64,000 bases of DNA from Ochrobactrum vermis. Lineage in GTDB: Bacteria; Pseudomonadota; Alphaproteobacteria; Rhizobiales; Rhizobiaceae. The position numbers were made by a program, and so were the translations under genes. Where the stretch lies: the NCBI RefSeq assembly GCF_002975205.1, contig NZ_PCOC01000002.1:697001-761000 (forward strand), read 5' to 3'. Of the stretch, positions 1-8,728 are shown in pieces; positions within the stretch are counted from its first letter, which is position 1; each line of letters starts with the position of its first letter. Below the pieces are notes generated by a model that made no database searches, had not been told where the DNA came from, and worked only from the letters and a program-made list of their open reading frames with translations.

Positions 1-1237
1 TCGCCAGATAATTGGGTTGAATGACTGGATGATCGAACGGGTTGCTCGAACGCAAGGCGACAGTTCCACGGCTTTCCGGCCGTAACTGGCACACAGATTG
101 GGTGAAGGCAGAGAAAGGGTGCACACCTTCGCCGGGGCTGTCTGCCGACCATGGCTGGATGTGAAACTGAATATCCGGCGTGGCAAGTTCAGGTCGCGTC
201 TTGACAAATCCGAAGACCAGACTGGCGGCCATCGTCATGGGGCCGGTTCTAAACAGCGCATATTCAAGACCAATGGCAGCCTTCTTGAAAAGACTGCGAA
301 CTTCGTCATTGAGTGTCGGCTCGTTGCATTTGAAAACCAGTCGAGCCTGCAGATGATCCTGCAGGTTCTGGCCCACTTCCGGCGCGTCGCGATGGACAGA
401 AATGCCGTGAGCGGCCAGTTGTTCGGCTGGGCCTATGCCAGACAGCATGAGTATCTGCGGTGAGCCGATTGCTCCCGCGCACAAGATGACCTCACGTCTG
501 GCATGAATCGTGCGGCGGGTGCCGTCTGGACGCTGATACTCTACGCCCGTCGCGCGGCTGTTCTGGATGACGACACGCATGATATGGGCATCGGTTTCGA
601 CGGTCAGGTTCTCTCGATGACGGATCGGGCGCAAAAATGCGGCTGCAGAAGAACATCTGCGTCCTTTGTGCATGGTCAGCTGAAAATGCCCCACGCCCTC
701 CTGCGTTGCCCCATTATAATCGGGGTTGTAATTGTAGCCATTCGCGCGGGCTGCATCGATCCACTTTTCGCAGATTGCCCGCTTCAGGCGCGGGTCCGAC
801 ACCTGCAGCTCACCTGTGGTGCCACGGTCTGCGGCGGCCGGGCGATGAAACGTTTCGAAACTCTCGAAAATGGGCCCCACATCCTGCCAGGACCAGCCGG
901 AATTGCCGAACTGTGCCCAGCGATCATAGTCCTCTTTCTGGCCGCGGACGTAAAGCAAACCGTTGAGCGAAGACGAGCCGCCGAGCACCTTGCCCCGAGG
1001 CCAGTTCAGGCTGCGTCCGTTTAATCCTGAATCCGGTTCTGTCTGATAACACCAGTCATAGTTGGGGTCGTGCATCGTGCGAAAATAGCCAACCGGAACG
1101 TGAATCCATGGATTGCTATCCTTGCGGCCGGCTTCCAGCAGGTGAACGGTAACCGAAGGGTCCGCACTGATCCTGTTGGCCGCGATGCAGCCAGCCGAGC
1201 CAGCCCCAACTATGATGTAATCTGCTACTTCATTCAT
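1..1237 (-). CDS. GMC-family FAD oxidoreductase (choline/alcohol dehydrogenase type), 3' end outside window
   Basis: The 412 residues visible start at an ATG at 1237 and read open to the window edge, so the C-terminus is missing; the family is usually 530-560 aa. The N-terminus carries the FAD dinucleotide-binding motif IIVGAGSAGC, followed by the GMC signature region (GGSSSLNGLLYVRG) and GAIGSPQILMLSGIGP, all typical of choline/alcohol/glucose dehydrogenases. The family oxidises an alcohol to an aldehyde or ketone with FAD. It lies 82 bases downstream of the MFS transporter on the same strand, so transporter and enzyme probably form one IclR-controlled operon for uptake and oxidation of an alcohol. 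The substrate cannot be read from the sequence; betaine-aldehyde synthesis is not supported because no betB neighbour is present. Confidence 0.88.
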   Translation of the reverse strand, partial: MNEVADYIIVGAGSAGCIAANRISADPSVTVHLLEAGRKDSNPWIHVPVGYFRTMHDPNYDWCYQTEPDSGLNGRSLNWPRGKVLGGSSSLNGLLYVRGQKEDYDRWAQFGNSGWSWQDVGPIFESFETFHRPAAADRGTTGELQVSDPRLKRAICEKWIDAARANGYNYNPDYNGATQEGVGHFQLTMHKGRRCSSAAAFLRPIRHRENLTVETDAHIMRVVIQNSRATGVEYQRPDGTRRTIHARREVILCAGAIGSPQILMLSGIGPAEQLAAHGISVHRDAPEVGQNLQDHLQARLVFKCNEPTLNDEVRSLFKKAAIGLEYALFRTGPMTMAASLVFGFVKTRPELATPDIQFHIQPWSADSPGEGVHPFSAFTQSVCQLRPESRGTVALRSSNPFDHPVIQPNYLA

Positions 1238-1319
1238 AAAGCACTTCCTCCTGACAGGATCCGTATCGCACGATGGAAACGGATCCCTGTCTTGCTGCCA
1301 CTGCAGCCTGCTGGTTCCG

Positions 1320-2630
1320 CTAGAGCCGTTTTCGCCTGCGCTCGATTGCGACAGCGGATGCCAACGAAATTGCGGCCGCAAAAACCACGTAGACACATAC
1401 CCAGAAAGGATCGTTGTTATTGATGGACATCAGATAGGTGGCGATCATCGGTGTCAGACCGGAAGCGATGATGCCCGAGAACTGATAGACGAAGGATATG
1501 CCCGTATATCTCACCGTCGGATCGAACAGGTCTGCAAACAGGGCCGCTTCCGGCCCGTAGCACATCGGATAGATGATGCCGAAGGGTAGTACGACACCCA
1601 GAATGATCAGCACGGGCTCTCCGGTCGACATGAGCCAGAAAGCCGGAAAAACGCTCAAGCCTAACAGCAATGATCCCCACGCATAGGTAACAGGTCGCCC
1701 GATCCGGTCCGACAGGCGTCCGAACAGCGGAATGAATACGATCATGACCACGGCGGCGGCGCAGACCGTCCACAATGCTGCCGTACGATCAAGCCCGGCA
1801 AAACGGGTCAGATACAGGATCGAGAAAACGGCAAAGATATTGAAGAAAACGCCGTCGATATAACGGGCACCCATGCCGAGAATGACGTTACCCGGATAGC
1901 GTTTGATCATGGTGGTAAAGGGCAAGCCCTGGTCTTGGTTACGAGACGCGGCCTTGGCCTTTTCGAACTCGGGGCTTTCTTGGATGTTCGAACGGACCCA
2001 AGTCCCTAGGAACACCAGAACGATTGACCCGATGAAGGCTGCGCGCCAGCCCCATGCCATGAACTGGTCGTCAGGTAGAAGTGACAGGAGCGCCATGACG
2101 CCTGACGACAGGAACAATCCAAGGGACAGGCCGATCTGTGGCAGGGAAGCGTAGAAACCACGCTTGTCCTTGGGCGCATATTCGTAAGCCATCAGTACTG
2201 CGCCGCCCCATTCGCCTCCAATACCAATGCCTTGAAGTATGCGAAGGAACAAAAGCGCCACGGGTGCCATCAGGCCGATGGTTTGATAGCCGGGCAAAAG
2301 TCCGATGGCGACGGTAGCACCGCCCATCATCAGCAAGCTGACGATCAGCATTGCCTTCCGGCCGATAAGGTCGCCGAAATGACCGAAAACAAGCCCGCCC
2401 AATGGTCGGGCGACAAAACCTACCGCAAAGGTCGCGTAGGCCAGCATGACAGAAACGGTTTCGTTCTCCGATGGAAAATAAAGGTGATTGAAGACGATGC
2501 CTGCCACCACGCCATAGAGAAAAAAATCATACCACTCGATGGTAGAACCGATCAGGCTGGCAAAGACCACTTTCCTGACATCGTTATTCTGGCTGCTGCT
2601 CCTCACAGCATCCACAGTTGTATCCGACAT
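1320..2630 (-). CDS. MFS transporter, metabolite:H+ symporter (MHS) subfamily
   Basis: This 436-aa protein has about 12 hydrophobic segments. The early STIEWYDFFLYG motif and the loop sequences FGHFGDLIGRKAML and GRLSDRIGRPV are characteristic of ProP/ShiA/KgtP-like MHS proton symporters for organic acids and zwitterions. An in-frame start 39 bases further upstream exists, but the ATG at 2630 follows a good AGGAGG-type ribosome site, so it is preferred. The gene is divergent from the IclR gene and upstream of the GMC oxidoreductase. Its substrate is probably the compound oxidised by that enzyme or a related organic acid (inference). Confidence 0.88.
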   Translation of the reverse strand: MSDTTVDAVRSSSQNNDVRKVVFASLIGSTIEWYDFFLYGVVAGIVFNHLYFPSENETVSVMLAYATFAVGFVARPLGGLVFGHFGDLIGRKAMLIVSLLMMGGATVAIGLLPGYQTIGLMAPVALLFLRILQGIGIGGEWGGAVLMAYEYAPKDKRGFYASLPQIGLSLGLFLSSGVMALLSLLPDDQFMAWGWRAAFIGSIVLVFLGTWVRSNIQESPEFEKAKAASRNQDQGLPFTTMIKRYPGNVILGMGARYIDGVFFNIFAVFSILYLTRFAGLDRTAALWTVCAAAVVMIVFIPLFGRLSDRIGRPVTYAWGSLLLGLSVFPAFWLMSTGEPVLIILGVVLPFGIIYPMCYGPEAALFADLFDPTVRYTGISFVYQFSGIIASGLTPMIATYLMSINNNDPFWVCVYVVFAAAISLASAVAIERRRKRL

Positions 2631-2728
2631 GACGCCCTCCTGCGTTTTGACGGTTATGGCCCGATCCACACTCCTCCTGTGGGTCGCGATGTCTTCAGCC
2701 TTGGCGCAAAACGAGTGAGAGTCAATTG

Positions 2729-2755
2729 TTTTTTGAGACGTTATGTCTCAAAAAA
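2729..2755. promoter_or_regulatory. Palindromic operator between MFS and IclR genes
   Basis: Perfect inverted repeat with 11-base arms (TTTTTTGAGAC / GTCTCAAAAAA) and a 5-base spacer GTTAT. It lies in the 221-base divergent gap between the MFS start and the IclR start. IclR regulators commonly bind such palindromes and autoregulate, so this is the likely operator for both directions. Confidence 0.65.
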
Positions 2756-2851
2756 TATCAATACGTTGAAATCGCCGGATATTAAATTCTCTTGGATACG
2801 TGTGGCAGGTGAGGTAAACCACGGGAAATCTCAGTGTGACGTAGTGTTTTC

Positions 2852-3616
2852 ATGAAAAATGAATCCAAGAGCCTGATTGCCAGTCCAAGTATAAGAAACC
2901 TGCAGATTCTTGAGTTGCTGGGCCGTCAAAGACGAGCAATGACGCCTGCCGAATTCATTGATGAACTCAAACTGCCCAAGCCGACAGTTCATCGCCTGCT
3001 TGCCTATCTCGAAGAACAGGGTTTTCTCGCCAAGAACATTGATGGGAAAAGCTATCTGCCCGGGGCTCGCTTCCGCGAGATGGCAATTGGAGCCATGCAT
3101 GCTTCACTGAGCAGTCTTCCGAGCAGAAATGTTCTGGTCTGGCTTAATCAGCAGATCGGCGAAACATGCAATCTGGCTGTTCCCGACAATGATGCGATGA
3201 TTTATGTCGATCGCGTCGAAACGCAGTGGCCGCTCCGCATCGCGCTCCATATTGGCTCACGGGTGCCACTCCACGCCACTGCGGCGGGAAAAGTCACGCT
3301 CAGCCTGCTTTCGGAGGAAGCGTTCGAACGCTATCTCTTCACCGGAGACAAGCAGTCCTTCACCAACAAAACCATTGTCGACACGACGATGCTTCGCGAG
3401 GAAATCGAGCTTGTGAGAGCGCGTGGGTTCGCAACGGATCGGGAAGAGCTCGTCGATGGTATGATTGCTGTTGCGGTGCCGGTCATGGATGCGCGGCACA
3501 ATTTTTGCGCGACCCTGTCGTTCCATGCGCCAACCCAGCGACTGTCCCTGGAACAGGGGCTTACCCATCTTGATGATCTGCGACAGGCAGCGGAAAAACT
3601 CGGCAAGTTTATCTGA
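2852..3616 (+). CDS. IclR-family transcriptional regulator
   Basis: This 254-aa protein has an N-terminal winged helix-turn-helix (residues about 12-75, with KPTVHRLLAYLEEQGFL as recognition region) and a C-terminal IclR effector domain (about 85-254). Conserved family features include IYVDRVE, HATAAGK and the ending region VAVPVMDARHN. It is divergently transcribed from the MFS/GMC operon with a long palindrome between them, so it probably controls that operon and itself. The inducer is unknown. Confidence 0.9.
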   Translation: MKNESKSLIASPSIRNLQILELLGRQRRAMTPAEFIDELKLPKPTVHRLLAYLEEQGFLAKNIDGKSYLPGARFREMAIGAMHASLSSLPSRNVLVWLNQQIGETCNLAVPDNDAMIYVDRVETQWPLRIALHIGSRVPLHATAAGKVTLSLLSEEAFERYLFTGDKQSFTNKTIVDTTMLREEIELVRARGFATDREELVDGMIAVAVPVMDARHNFCATLSFHAPTQRLSLEQGLTHLDDLRQAAEKLGKFI

Positions 3617-3649
3617 CTGGCCGCCGTTGTGTCATCTTGTGGAAGATTG

Positions 3650-3670
3650 ACGGGGCAGCAACTGCCCCGT
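3650..3670. terminator. Hairpin terminator after IclR gene
   Basis: Nine-base perfect stem (ACGGGGCAG / CTGCCCCGT) with a 3-base loop, 34 bases after the IclR stop codon and before the convergent PTS EIIB gene. It lacks a long T run, so termination is likely but not certain. Confidence 0.5.
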
Positions 3671-3779
3671 TCCGCTCAGCCCGTTGAGGCAGGCTCTCGT
3701 GAAAGAGCGTTCACCCAAACCTTAGATCAATTGTGACGAGAGACGCGCGAGCGTCTGCCTTGGGTCTGCCGGGCAGGGC

Positions 3780-4067
3780 CTATTTGCGTAATTCGGCTTC
3801 GATCTGATCGAGAACCTGATCCTTGCCAATACCAGTCAGGAAGGGCAGGCCCTTGATGACGAGCTTGGTCACCGAAGCCGAGATCGGCGTGGTGGAAACG
3901 ATGAAATCTACATTGTCGGCCAACGAGGCAACTTCGGTTGCTTTCGCCTGCTGAGCATTGAAGGTAAGCCCGCGCTTTTTCATTTCTTCGGTCACGGTTG
4001 CATTCACTGCCGTCGATGTCGCTACACCTGTACCGCAAGCGAAGAGAATTGTTTTTATTCTAGCCAT
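3780..4067 (-). CDS. PTS EIIB component, galactitol (Gat) family
   Basis: This 95-aa protein starts at an ATG behind GGAGGAAACC; a TTG four codons upstream sits inside that ribosome site and is rejected. The P-loop ILFACGTGVATST holds the phosphorylated cysteine (Cys11), as in GatB-type EIIB proteins. It accepts phosphate from EIIA and passes it to the polyol as EIIC imports it. It is the last gene of the EIIC-EIIA-EIIB operon on this strand. The actual substrate may be a polyol other than galactitol, because no tagatose-pathway genes lie nearby. Confidence 0.88.
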   Translation of the reverse strand: MARIKTILFACGTGVATSTAVNATVTEEMKKRGLTFNAQQAKATEVASLADNVDFIVSTTPISASVTKLVIKGLPFLTGIGKDQVLDQIEAELRK

Positions 4068-4091
4068 GGTTTCCTCCAATGGTCGTGCATT

Positions 4092-4124
4092 TAGAGCGCG
4101 TTTCGATCTGATTGAATTAGATCG
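4092..4124. repeat. Partial intergenic mosaic (RIME-like) repeat
   Basis: The stretch TAGAGCGCGTTTCGATCTG followed by ATTGAATTAGATCG matches, in inverted orientation, the second module of the longer repeat at 15735-15832. It fills the gap between the EIIA and EIIB genes. Only part of the module is present. Repeats of this kind are dispersed in rhizobial and Brucella genomes. Confidence 0.6.
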
Positions 4125-4127
4125 TCT

Positions 4128-4589
4128 TTATTGCAGCGCGGTTTGAATGTCCTCAAGCGTGCGCGCCGCCTTCAACATGTCGAGTGCATCGGCATCCTGA
4201 ATGGTCGCCATGATCCGCTGCAAGGTCTCAATCTGTTTGTCCTTGTCATTGATGGCAAGCAGAAAGACATATCCAACAGAAACAGCTTCTTCAGGATCTT
4301 CCATATTGGCAAATTCAACTGGCGATTTCAGCGTTGCCAAGGCGATGCCGGCTTTGAGCACATGCTCAGGATCGGTATGCGGCACGGCAACATTCTCGTC
4401 GCGCTCAAGCGGCAATCCGGTCGGCATTGACAACTCGCGGCTTATGACGGCATCGGCATAGCTTGGCTTCACATAGCCAAGCTTTTCCAGCTTTCCCGCC
4501 AGAATCCGGATGATTTCTTCATTGGTTTTTGCGTCGCTCTGAAGCTCGATCGCTTGAGGGTCGAGAAAATCAATCAGACCAGCAGCCAT
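4128..4589 (-). CDS. PTS EIIA component, fructose/mannitol/galactitol family
   Basis: This 153-aa protein is a single EIIA(Fru/Mtl)-type domain. The phosphorylated histidine is His71 in NVAVPHTDPEHV, preceded by the family feature LSMPTGLPLER. It takes phosphate from HPr, probably the HPr-EI fusion encoded about 9 kb away, and passes it to the EIIB encoded next to it. It lies between the EIIC and EIIB genes and is translated from an ATG behind GGAGA. Confidence 0.88.
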   Translation of the reverse strand: MAAGLIDFLDPQAIELQSDAKTNEEIIRILAGKLEKLGYVKPSYADAVISRELSMPTGLPLERDENVAVPHTDPEHVLKAGIALATLKSPVEFANMEDPEEAVSVGYVFLLAINDKDKQIETLQRIMATIQDADALDMLKAARTLEDIQTALQ

Positions 4590-4666
4590 TCCATTCTCCG
4601 TTTAAAGAAGGTCGCACGCCGGTCTCGACGTGCGACTTGTATTTCATGCACCGATCAATGCCACCA

Positions 4667-6076
4667 TTAAGCGGCAATTTCGTCTGCAGGTTCGTCCTCG
4701 GCACCTGCAGCGCGTTCCCATGCCTGCGTATTGCGACGATAGAGCATGAAAAGTGCTGCAATAACAACGGCGATCACCGCGATACCAATAGCACCAAGCC
4801 ACTGGATGGCAGAGATGATGATGTACGGCACCCACAGGAATCCATCGACCACCGAAGTAATCTGCAAGGCGTTTTCAGGCAGCTTGAAGCCCGATGAGAC
4901 TGCAGCACTGGTGAACAATGGTGCAAGCGCATTGGCGACATAGAAGCCGATTGCCAGCGTGATCGTTCCCACGACAACCATGCGGAACACGTTTCCTTTC
5001 AGAAGCGGGGCGGTCATGGCGACGATGAAAGGAATGACGGCAAGATCGGCGAACAGGATCACGCGGTTGCCCGGCAGGATGACCGACAGGATAATCGCAA
5101 TCGGTACCAGAATGAGCGATGATGAAATCGCAGCCGGGTGTCCGATGAGGATTGCCGAGTCGAGGCCGACGAGAAGCTCGCGGTCACCGGTGCGTTTACG
5201 CACGAATTCCTGTGCGGCATCCGAAACTGGCAGCAAGCCTTCCATCAGGATTTTGACCATGCGCGGCAGAAGCAGCATTACGGCTGCAAGCGTCATGCCG
5301 GTGCCCAGAACCTTGGCAAGCACCGTGCCGAAGTCACCCGCATTATAGAATGCGATAAGACCGAGTACGAGACCGATGATCAGCCCCATCACAACCGGCT
5401 CACCAAAAACCCCAAAGCGGCGTTCGATGGTTTCGGTGTTGATGTTGATCTTGTTGATGCCGGGGATGCGGTCCATGATCCAGTTGAGCACGATCGCGAT
5501 TGGCAGGATCTGTGCGGAAGCCAGATGTGGCACCGAAACGCCGGGAATGCCATAGAATTGCTGAACAGCGCGCGCCGACCAGTCCGCGAACAGCAGGGAC
5601 AGAGCGGCAACAAGTGCTGCAACAATAATGCCGTAAGCGATATTATCGGTTGCTGCCACTACCAGCGAACCAACGAAGGCAAAGTGCCAGAAATTCCACA
5701 CATCGACATTCAGTGTTCGTGTCCAGCGCATTAGCAGAAGCGCTATATTGACCAGAATGCCGACCGGAATAACCCACAGGCCCACCGATGAGCCAAAGGC
5801 GATTGCCGCAGCGGAAGGCCAGCCCACGTCAACGATATCGCGCTTGATACCTGTATTGGTGACGATTGCCTGAGCCACTTCACCGATTGAGGTGAACATG
5901 AGGCCGAGCACCAGATTAATACCGATGAAAGCTACGCCGATGGTCACGGCCGCTCGGAAGGCTTTGCCCACTTTTGCGCCAAGCACCACTGCGATGATGA
6001 AGATCACGATAGGCAACAGAACTGTCGCCCCAAGTGTGTCGACTGCCGTTTTTAGTCCGCTCAGAAATGCGTCCAT
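4667..6076 (-). CDS. PTS EIIC component, galactitol (GatC) family
   Basis: This 469-aa polytopic membrane protein has about 10-12 hydrophobic segments. GatC-family features include the EVAQAIVTNTG region after the second segment and the LVGLDSAILIGHPAA region in the C-terminal half. It forms the channel that imports and phosphorylates a polyol together with the EIIA and EIIB encoded downstream. It is the first gene of the operon and is divergent from the DRL-family oxidoreductase; the shared 280-base gap holds two copies of GAACATTTGT. The family also serves galactitol, arabitol and other polyols, so the substrate is open. Confidence 0.88.
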   Translation of the reverse strand: MDAFLSGLKTAVDTLGATVLLPIVIFIIAVVLGAKVGKAFRAAVTIGVAFIGINLVLGLMFTSIGEVAQAIVTNTGIKRDIVDVGWPSAAAIAFGSSVGLWVIPVGILVNIALLLMRWTRTLNVDVWNFWHFAFVGSLVVAATDNIAYGIIVAALVAALSLLFADWSARAVQQFYGIPGVSVPHLASAQILPIAIVLNWIMDRIPGINKININTETIERRFGVFGEPVVMGLIIGLVLGLIAFYNAGDFGTVLAKVLGTGMTLAAVMLLLPRMVKILMEGLLPVSDAAQEFVRKRTGDRELLVGLDSAILIGHPAAISSSLILVPIAIILSVILPGNRVILFADLAVIPFIVAMTAPLLKGNVFRMVVVGTITLAIGFYVANALAPLFTSAAVSSGFKLPENALQITSVVDGFLWVPYIIISAIQWLGAIGIAVIAVVIAALFMLYRRNTQAWERAAGAEDEPADEIAA

Positions 6077-6183
6077 TTATTTCTCCTCCCCCCGGAACAC
6101 TCCCAAAGTGCGCCGAGCTAACAGAACGCCATTATTAGCTCGCACGTATCGACGTTTCAAAAAGTGAATTGTGCGAAACGGCA

Positions 6184-6293
6184 GAACATTTGTATTCTAT
6201 AGCAAACCAAAGTTGAATAACAAGATGGCATTTAAAGGGTGTATCCGACCGAGCTGAAAATGAACACTGGTATTGACTTAAAAACAAATGTTC
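6184..6293. promoter_or_regulatory. Divergent control region with inverted GAACATTTGT sites
   Basis: GAACATTTGT occurs at 6184-6193 and its exact reverse complement ACAAATGTTC at 6284-6293. A weaker copy, GAACACTGGT, starts near 6262. The second site lies just downstream of a TTGACT (6273-6278) that could be the -35 box of the rightward promoter, a position suited to a repressor. A further exact copy lies upstream of gutM at 18153. The likely binder is the SorC-type regulator encoded at 11119-12147 (inference). Confidence 0.55.
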
Positions 6294-6356
6294 ATTAATC
6301 GGTAGGGTAACAGAGGAGACTGCGAGAATTTTTGCAGGGACGTTCAGGAGGAAACG

Positions 6357-7676
6357 ATGGCAACCAATGTGGCGTTGACGGGTCTGGCGCGTGATATGCA
6401 GGCGCGGGCCGATAGTGGGCGACCAATCCGCATCGGACTGATTGGCTCAGGAGAAATGGGCACGGATATCGTCACACGCGTTGCGCATATGCCGGGTATC
6501 GAAGTTGGTGCTATCTCCGAGCTGCGTGTTCCCAATGCTCTGAAGGCTGTCGATATTGCCTTTCAGGAAGAAGGCCATGGCCGCGAGGTTTCGACCGCTT
6601 CCGATCTGACGGCCGCCATGGAAGCGCATAAAGTTGCCGTAACAGACAACGCCAATCTGATCCTCGAGAACGATCTCATCGATGTTGTGATCGATGCAAC
6701 GGGTGTTCCGGCTGTCGGTGCCGAGATCGGCCTGCGCGCTATGGAGCACGGCAAACATCTGGTTATGATGAATGTTGAAGCCGATGTGACAATCGGTGCT
6801 TATCTGAAAGCGGAAGCCGAGCGTCTTGGAGTCACCTATTCGCTGGGTGCTGGTGATGAGCCGTCATCCTGCATGGAGCTGATCGAGTTCGTAACCGCCA
6901 TGGGCCACCCGATTGTGGCCGCAGGCAAGGGCAAGAACAATCCGCTCAATATTGATGCGGTCCCTGATCAATATATGGAAGAAGCCACGCGCCGTAACAT
7001 GAACGTGCGCATGCTGGTGGAATTCGTCGATGGTTCAAAAACCATGGTCGAAATGGCTGCTATTGCGAATGCAACCGGTCTTGTCCCGGATAAGGCCGGC
7101 ATGCACGGCCCTGCTGCAACACTTGACCAGCTCAACAAGACACTGATCCCTGAAAAGGACGGCGGTGTGTTGTCCAAGATTGGTGTGGTTGATTATTCGA
7201 TCGGCAAAGGCGTAGCGCCTGGCGTGTTTGTCGTCGCCGACATGTCGCATCCTCGCATTTCCGAGCGCATGGAAGACCTGAAGATGGGCAAGGGTCCATA
7301 TTTCACGTTCCATCGCCCCTATCACCTGACCTCTCTTGAAGTGCCGCTCACCTGCGCTCGCGTTGTTCTTTACGGCAAGCCGGACATGGTTCCGCTTTCA
7401 AAGCCGGTCGCAGAAGTGGCAGCGGTGGCAAAGAAGGACATGCAGCCGGGCGAAAAGCTCGATGCCATTGGCGAATATTGCTACCGCGCATGGATCATGA
7501 CTTCGGGTGAGGCACGCAGCGCACATGCGATCCCTTGCGGGCTTCTGCAGGGTGGCAGCGTGACCAAGCCGATCAAGAAAGGTGAACTGATCACTTACGA
7601 TAATGCGGCTGTGGCTCCGGGTTCGAAGATTGCCGAACTGCGCGCGCGTCAAGACAAGCTCGTTTACGGAGCGTGA
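6357..7676 (+). CDS. DRL-family oxidoreductase (DXP reductoisomerase-like, SAF-domain)
   Basis: This 439-aa protein has an N-terminal Rossmann domain (GLIGSGEMGTDIV, residues about 24-36), a homoserine-dehydrogenase-like middle part with GAGDEPSSCMELIEF and AGKGKNNPLN, and a C-terminal SAF-like domain (KKDMQPGEKLDAIGEYC...IKKGELITYDNA). This is the layout of DRL, the enzyme known in Brucella to convert 1-deoxyxylulose 5-phosphate to 2-C-methylerythritol 4-phosphate in place of DXR. It starts behind AGGAGGAAACG. It is followed 12 bases later by acetoin-dehydrogenase-like genes and is divergent from a polyol PTS, which argues for a catabolic role, possibly running in the oxidative direction. 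Whether this copy is the biosynthetic DRL or a catabolic paralogue cannot be told from the sequence alone. Confidence 0.72.
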   Translation: MATNVALTGLARDMQARADSGRPIRIGLIGSGEMGTDIVTRVAHMPGIEVGAISELRVPNALKAVDIAFQEEGHGREVSTASDLTAAMEAHKVAVTDNANLILENDLIDVVIDATGVPAVGAEIGLRAMEHGKHLVMMNVEADVTIGAYLKAEAERLGVTYSLGAGDEPSSCMELIEFVTAMGHPIVAAGKGKNNPLNIDAVPDQYMEEATRRNMNVRMLVEFVDGSKTMVEMAAIANATGLVPDKAGMHGPAATLDQLNKTLIPEKDGGVLSKIGVVDYSIGKGVAPGVFVVADMSHPRISERMEDLKMGKGPYFTFHRPYHLTSLEVPLTCARVVLYGKPDMVPLSKPVAEVAAVAKKDMQPGEKLDAIGEYCYRAWIMTSGEARSAHAIPCGLLQGGSVTKPIKKGELITYDNAAVAPGSKIAELRARQDKLVYGA

Positions 7677-7688
7677 GGACAAAACATC

Positions 7689-8726
7689 ATGGTTCAAGCC
7701 AAAAAAATCGAACCGCAGGATACGGGCGACCGTCATAACTTGCCTTATGCCTTCCGCACCTACTCGCCCGATCAGCTGAAAGAAGCGCTGCATAAGATGT
7801 ATCTTATCCGTCGCTTTGAAGAGGGCGCGGAAGAAAGCTACACGCGCGGTCTTATTCACGGAACAATGCATCTTTCCATCGGGCAGGAAGCCAGCGCGAT
7901 GGGAACGTGTCTGCCGCTCAACGACGATGATATGATCACGTCGACCCATCGCGGCCACGGTCATTGCATCGCAAAGGGCGCAGACGTGAAGCGTATGTTT
8001 GCCGAGTTCTTCGGCAAGGAAACAGGCTATTGCAAAGGCCGTGGCGGCTCTATGCATATTGCTGATGTTTCCAAGGGAAACCTTGGAGCGAACGGTATTG
8101 TCGGTGGCGGTATTCCAATTGCGGTCGGTGCCGCCCTTTCCGCCAAGCAGCAGAAAAACGGCAAGGTTGTCGTGTCGTTCTTCGGGGATGGCGCAAACAA
8201 TGAGGGTGCTTTCCACGAAGCTCTCAATATGGCTTCTGTCTGGAAACTGCCTGTGGTTTTCGTTTGTGAAAACAACGGCTACGGCATGTCTACCTCCACC
8301 AAACGCTCGACGGCGGTTGCCAATGTCGCAGACCGTGCATCGGCCTATAACATGCCGGGCGTGATCGTGGACGGTAACAATCTGTCGGAAGTGGCGGAAG
8401 CCGTCAATGAAGCTACCGAACGCGCGCGGCGTGGCGATGGACCAACGCTGATTGAAAGCAAGACGTACCGCATTCGGGGGCATTCCAAGAGCGACCGCAA
8501 TCGCTATCGCACCAAGGAAGAAATCGAGCATTGGCAAAATGATCGCGATCCGATTGCGCATTTCGAGGCCGATTTGAAAGCCTATGGCTTCATCAACGAT
8601 GCCGAGATCGAGGCGATCCGCGCTGAGGTGGAGAAGGAAATCGCCGAGGCGATCGAGTTCGCCAAGAACAGCCCGGCACCCGATCTGACCAACCTGACCC
8701 GCGACGTTTACACGGACGATATTTGA
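7689..8726 (+). CDS. TPP-dependent dehydrogenase E1 alpha subunit, acetoin dehydrogenase (AcoA) type
   Basis: This 345-aa protein matches E1-alpha subunits of acetoin/pyruvate dehydrogenases. It shows the regions [19 protein letters not shown] and the thiamine-diphosphate motif [17 protein letters not shown] ending near ENNGYG. With the beta subunit it decarboxylates or cleaves a 2-oxo or acetoin-like substrate and transfers the two-carbon acyl unit to the lipoyl group of the E2 encoded two genes downstream. The gene order E1alpha-E1beta-E2 with a hydrolase-type E2 points to the acetoin rather than the pyruvate family. The real substrate may be a 1-deoxyketose phosphate (inference from the DRL and PTS neighbours). 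Confidence 0.88.
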   Translation: MVQAKKIEPQDTGDRHNLPYAFRTYSPDQLKEALHKMYLIRRFEEGAEESYTRGLIHGTMHLSIGQEASAMGTCLPLNDDDMITSTHRGHGHCIAKGADVKRMFAEFFGKETGYCKGRGGSMHIADVSKGNLGANGIVGGGIPIAVGAALSAKQQKNGKVVVSFFGDGANNEGAFHEALNMASVWKLPVVFVCENNGYGMSTSTKRSTAVANVADRASAYNMPGVIVDGNNLSEVAEAVNEATERARRGDGPTLIESKTYRIRGHSKSDRNRYRTKEEIEHWQNDRDPIAHFEADLKAYGFINDAEIEAIRAEVEKEIAEAIEFAKNSPAPDLTNLTRDVYTDDI

Positions 8727-8728
8727 AC

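Noticed and set aside
503..1024. Long open frame on the plus strand opposite the GMC oxidoreductase
   Set aside because: It is antisense to a clearly recognisable enzyme; its translation resembles no protein and it has no ribosome site.
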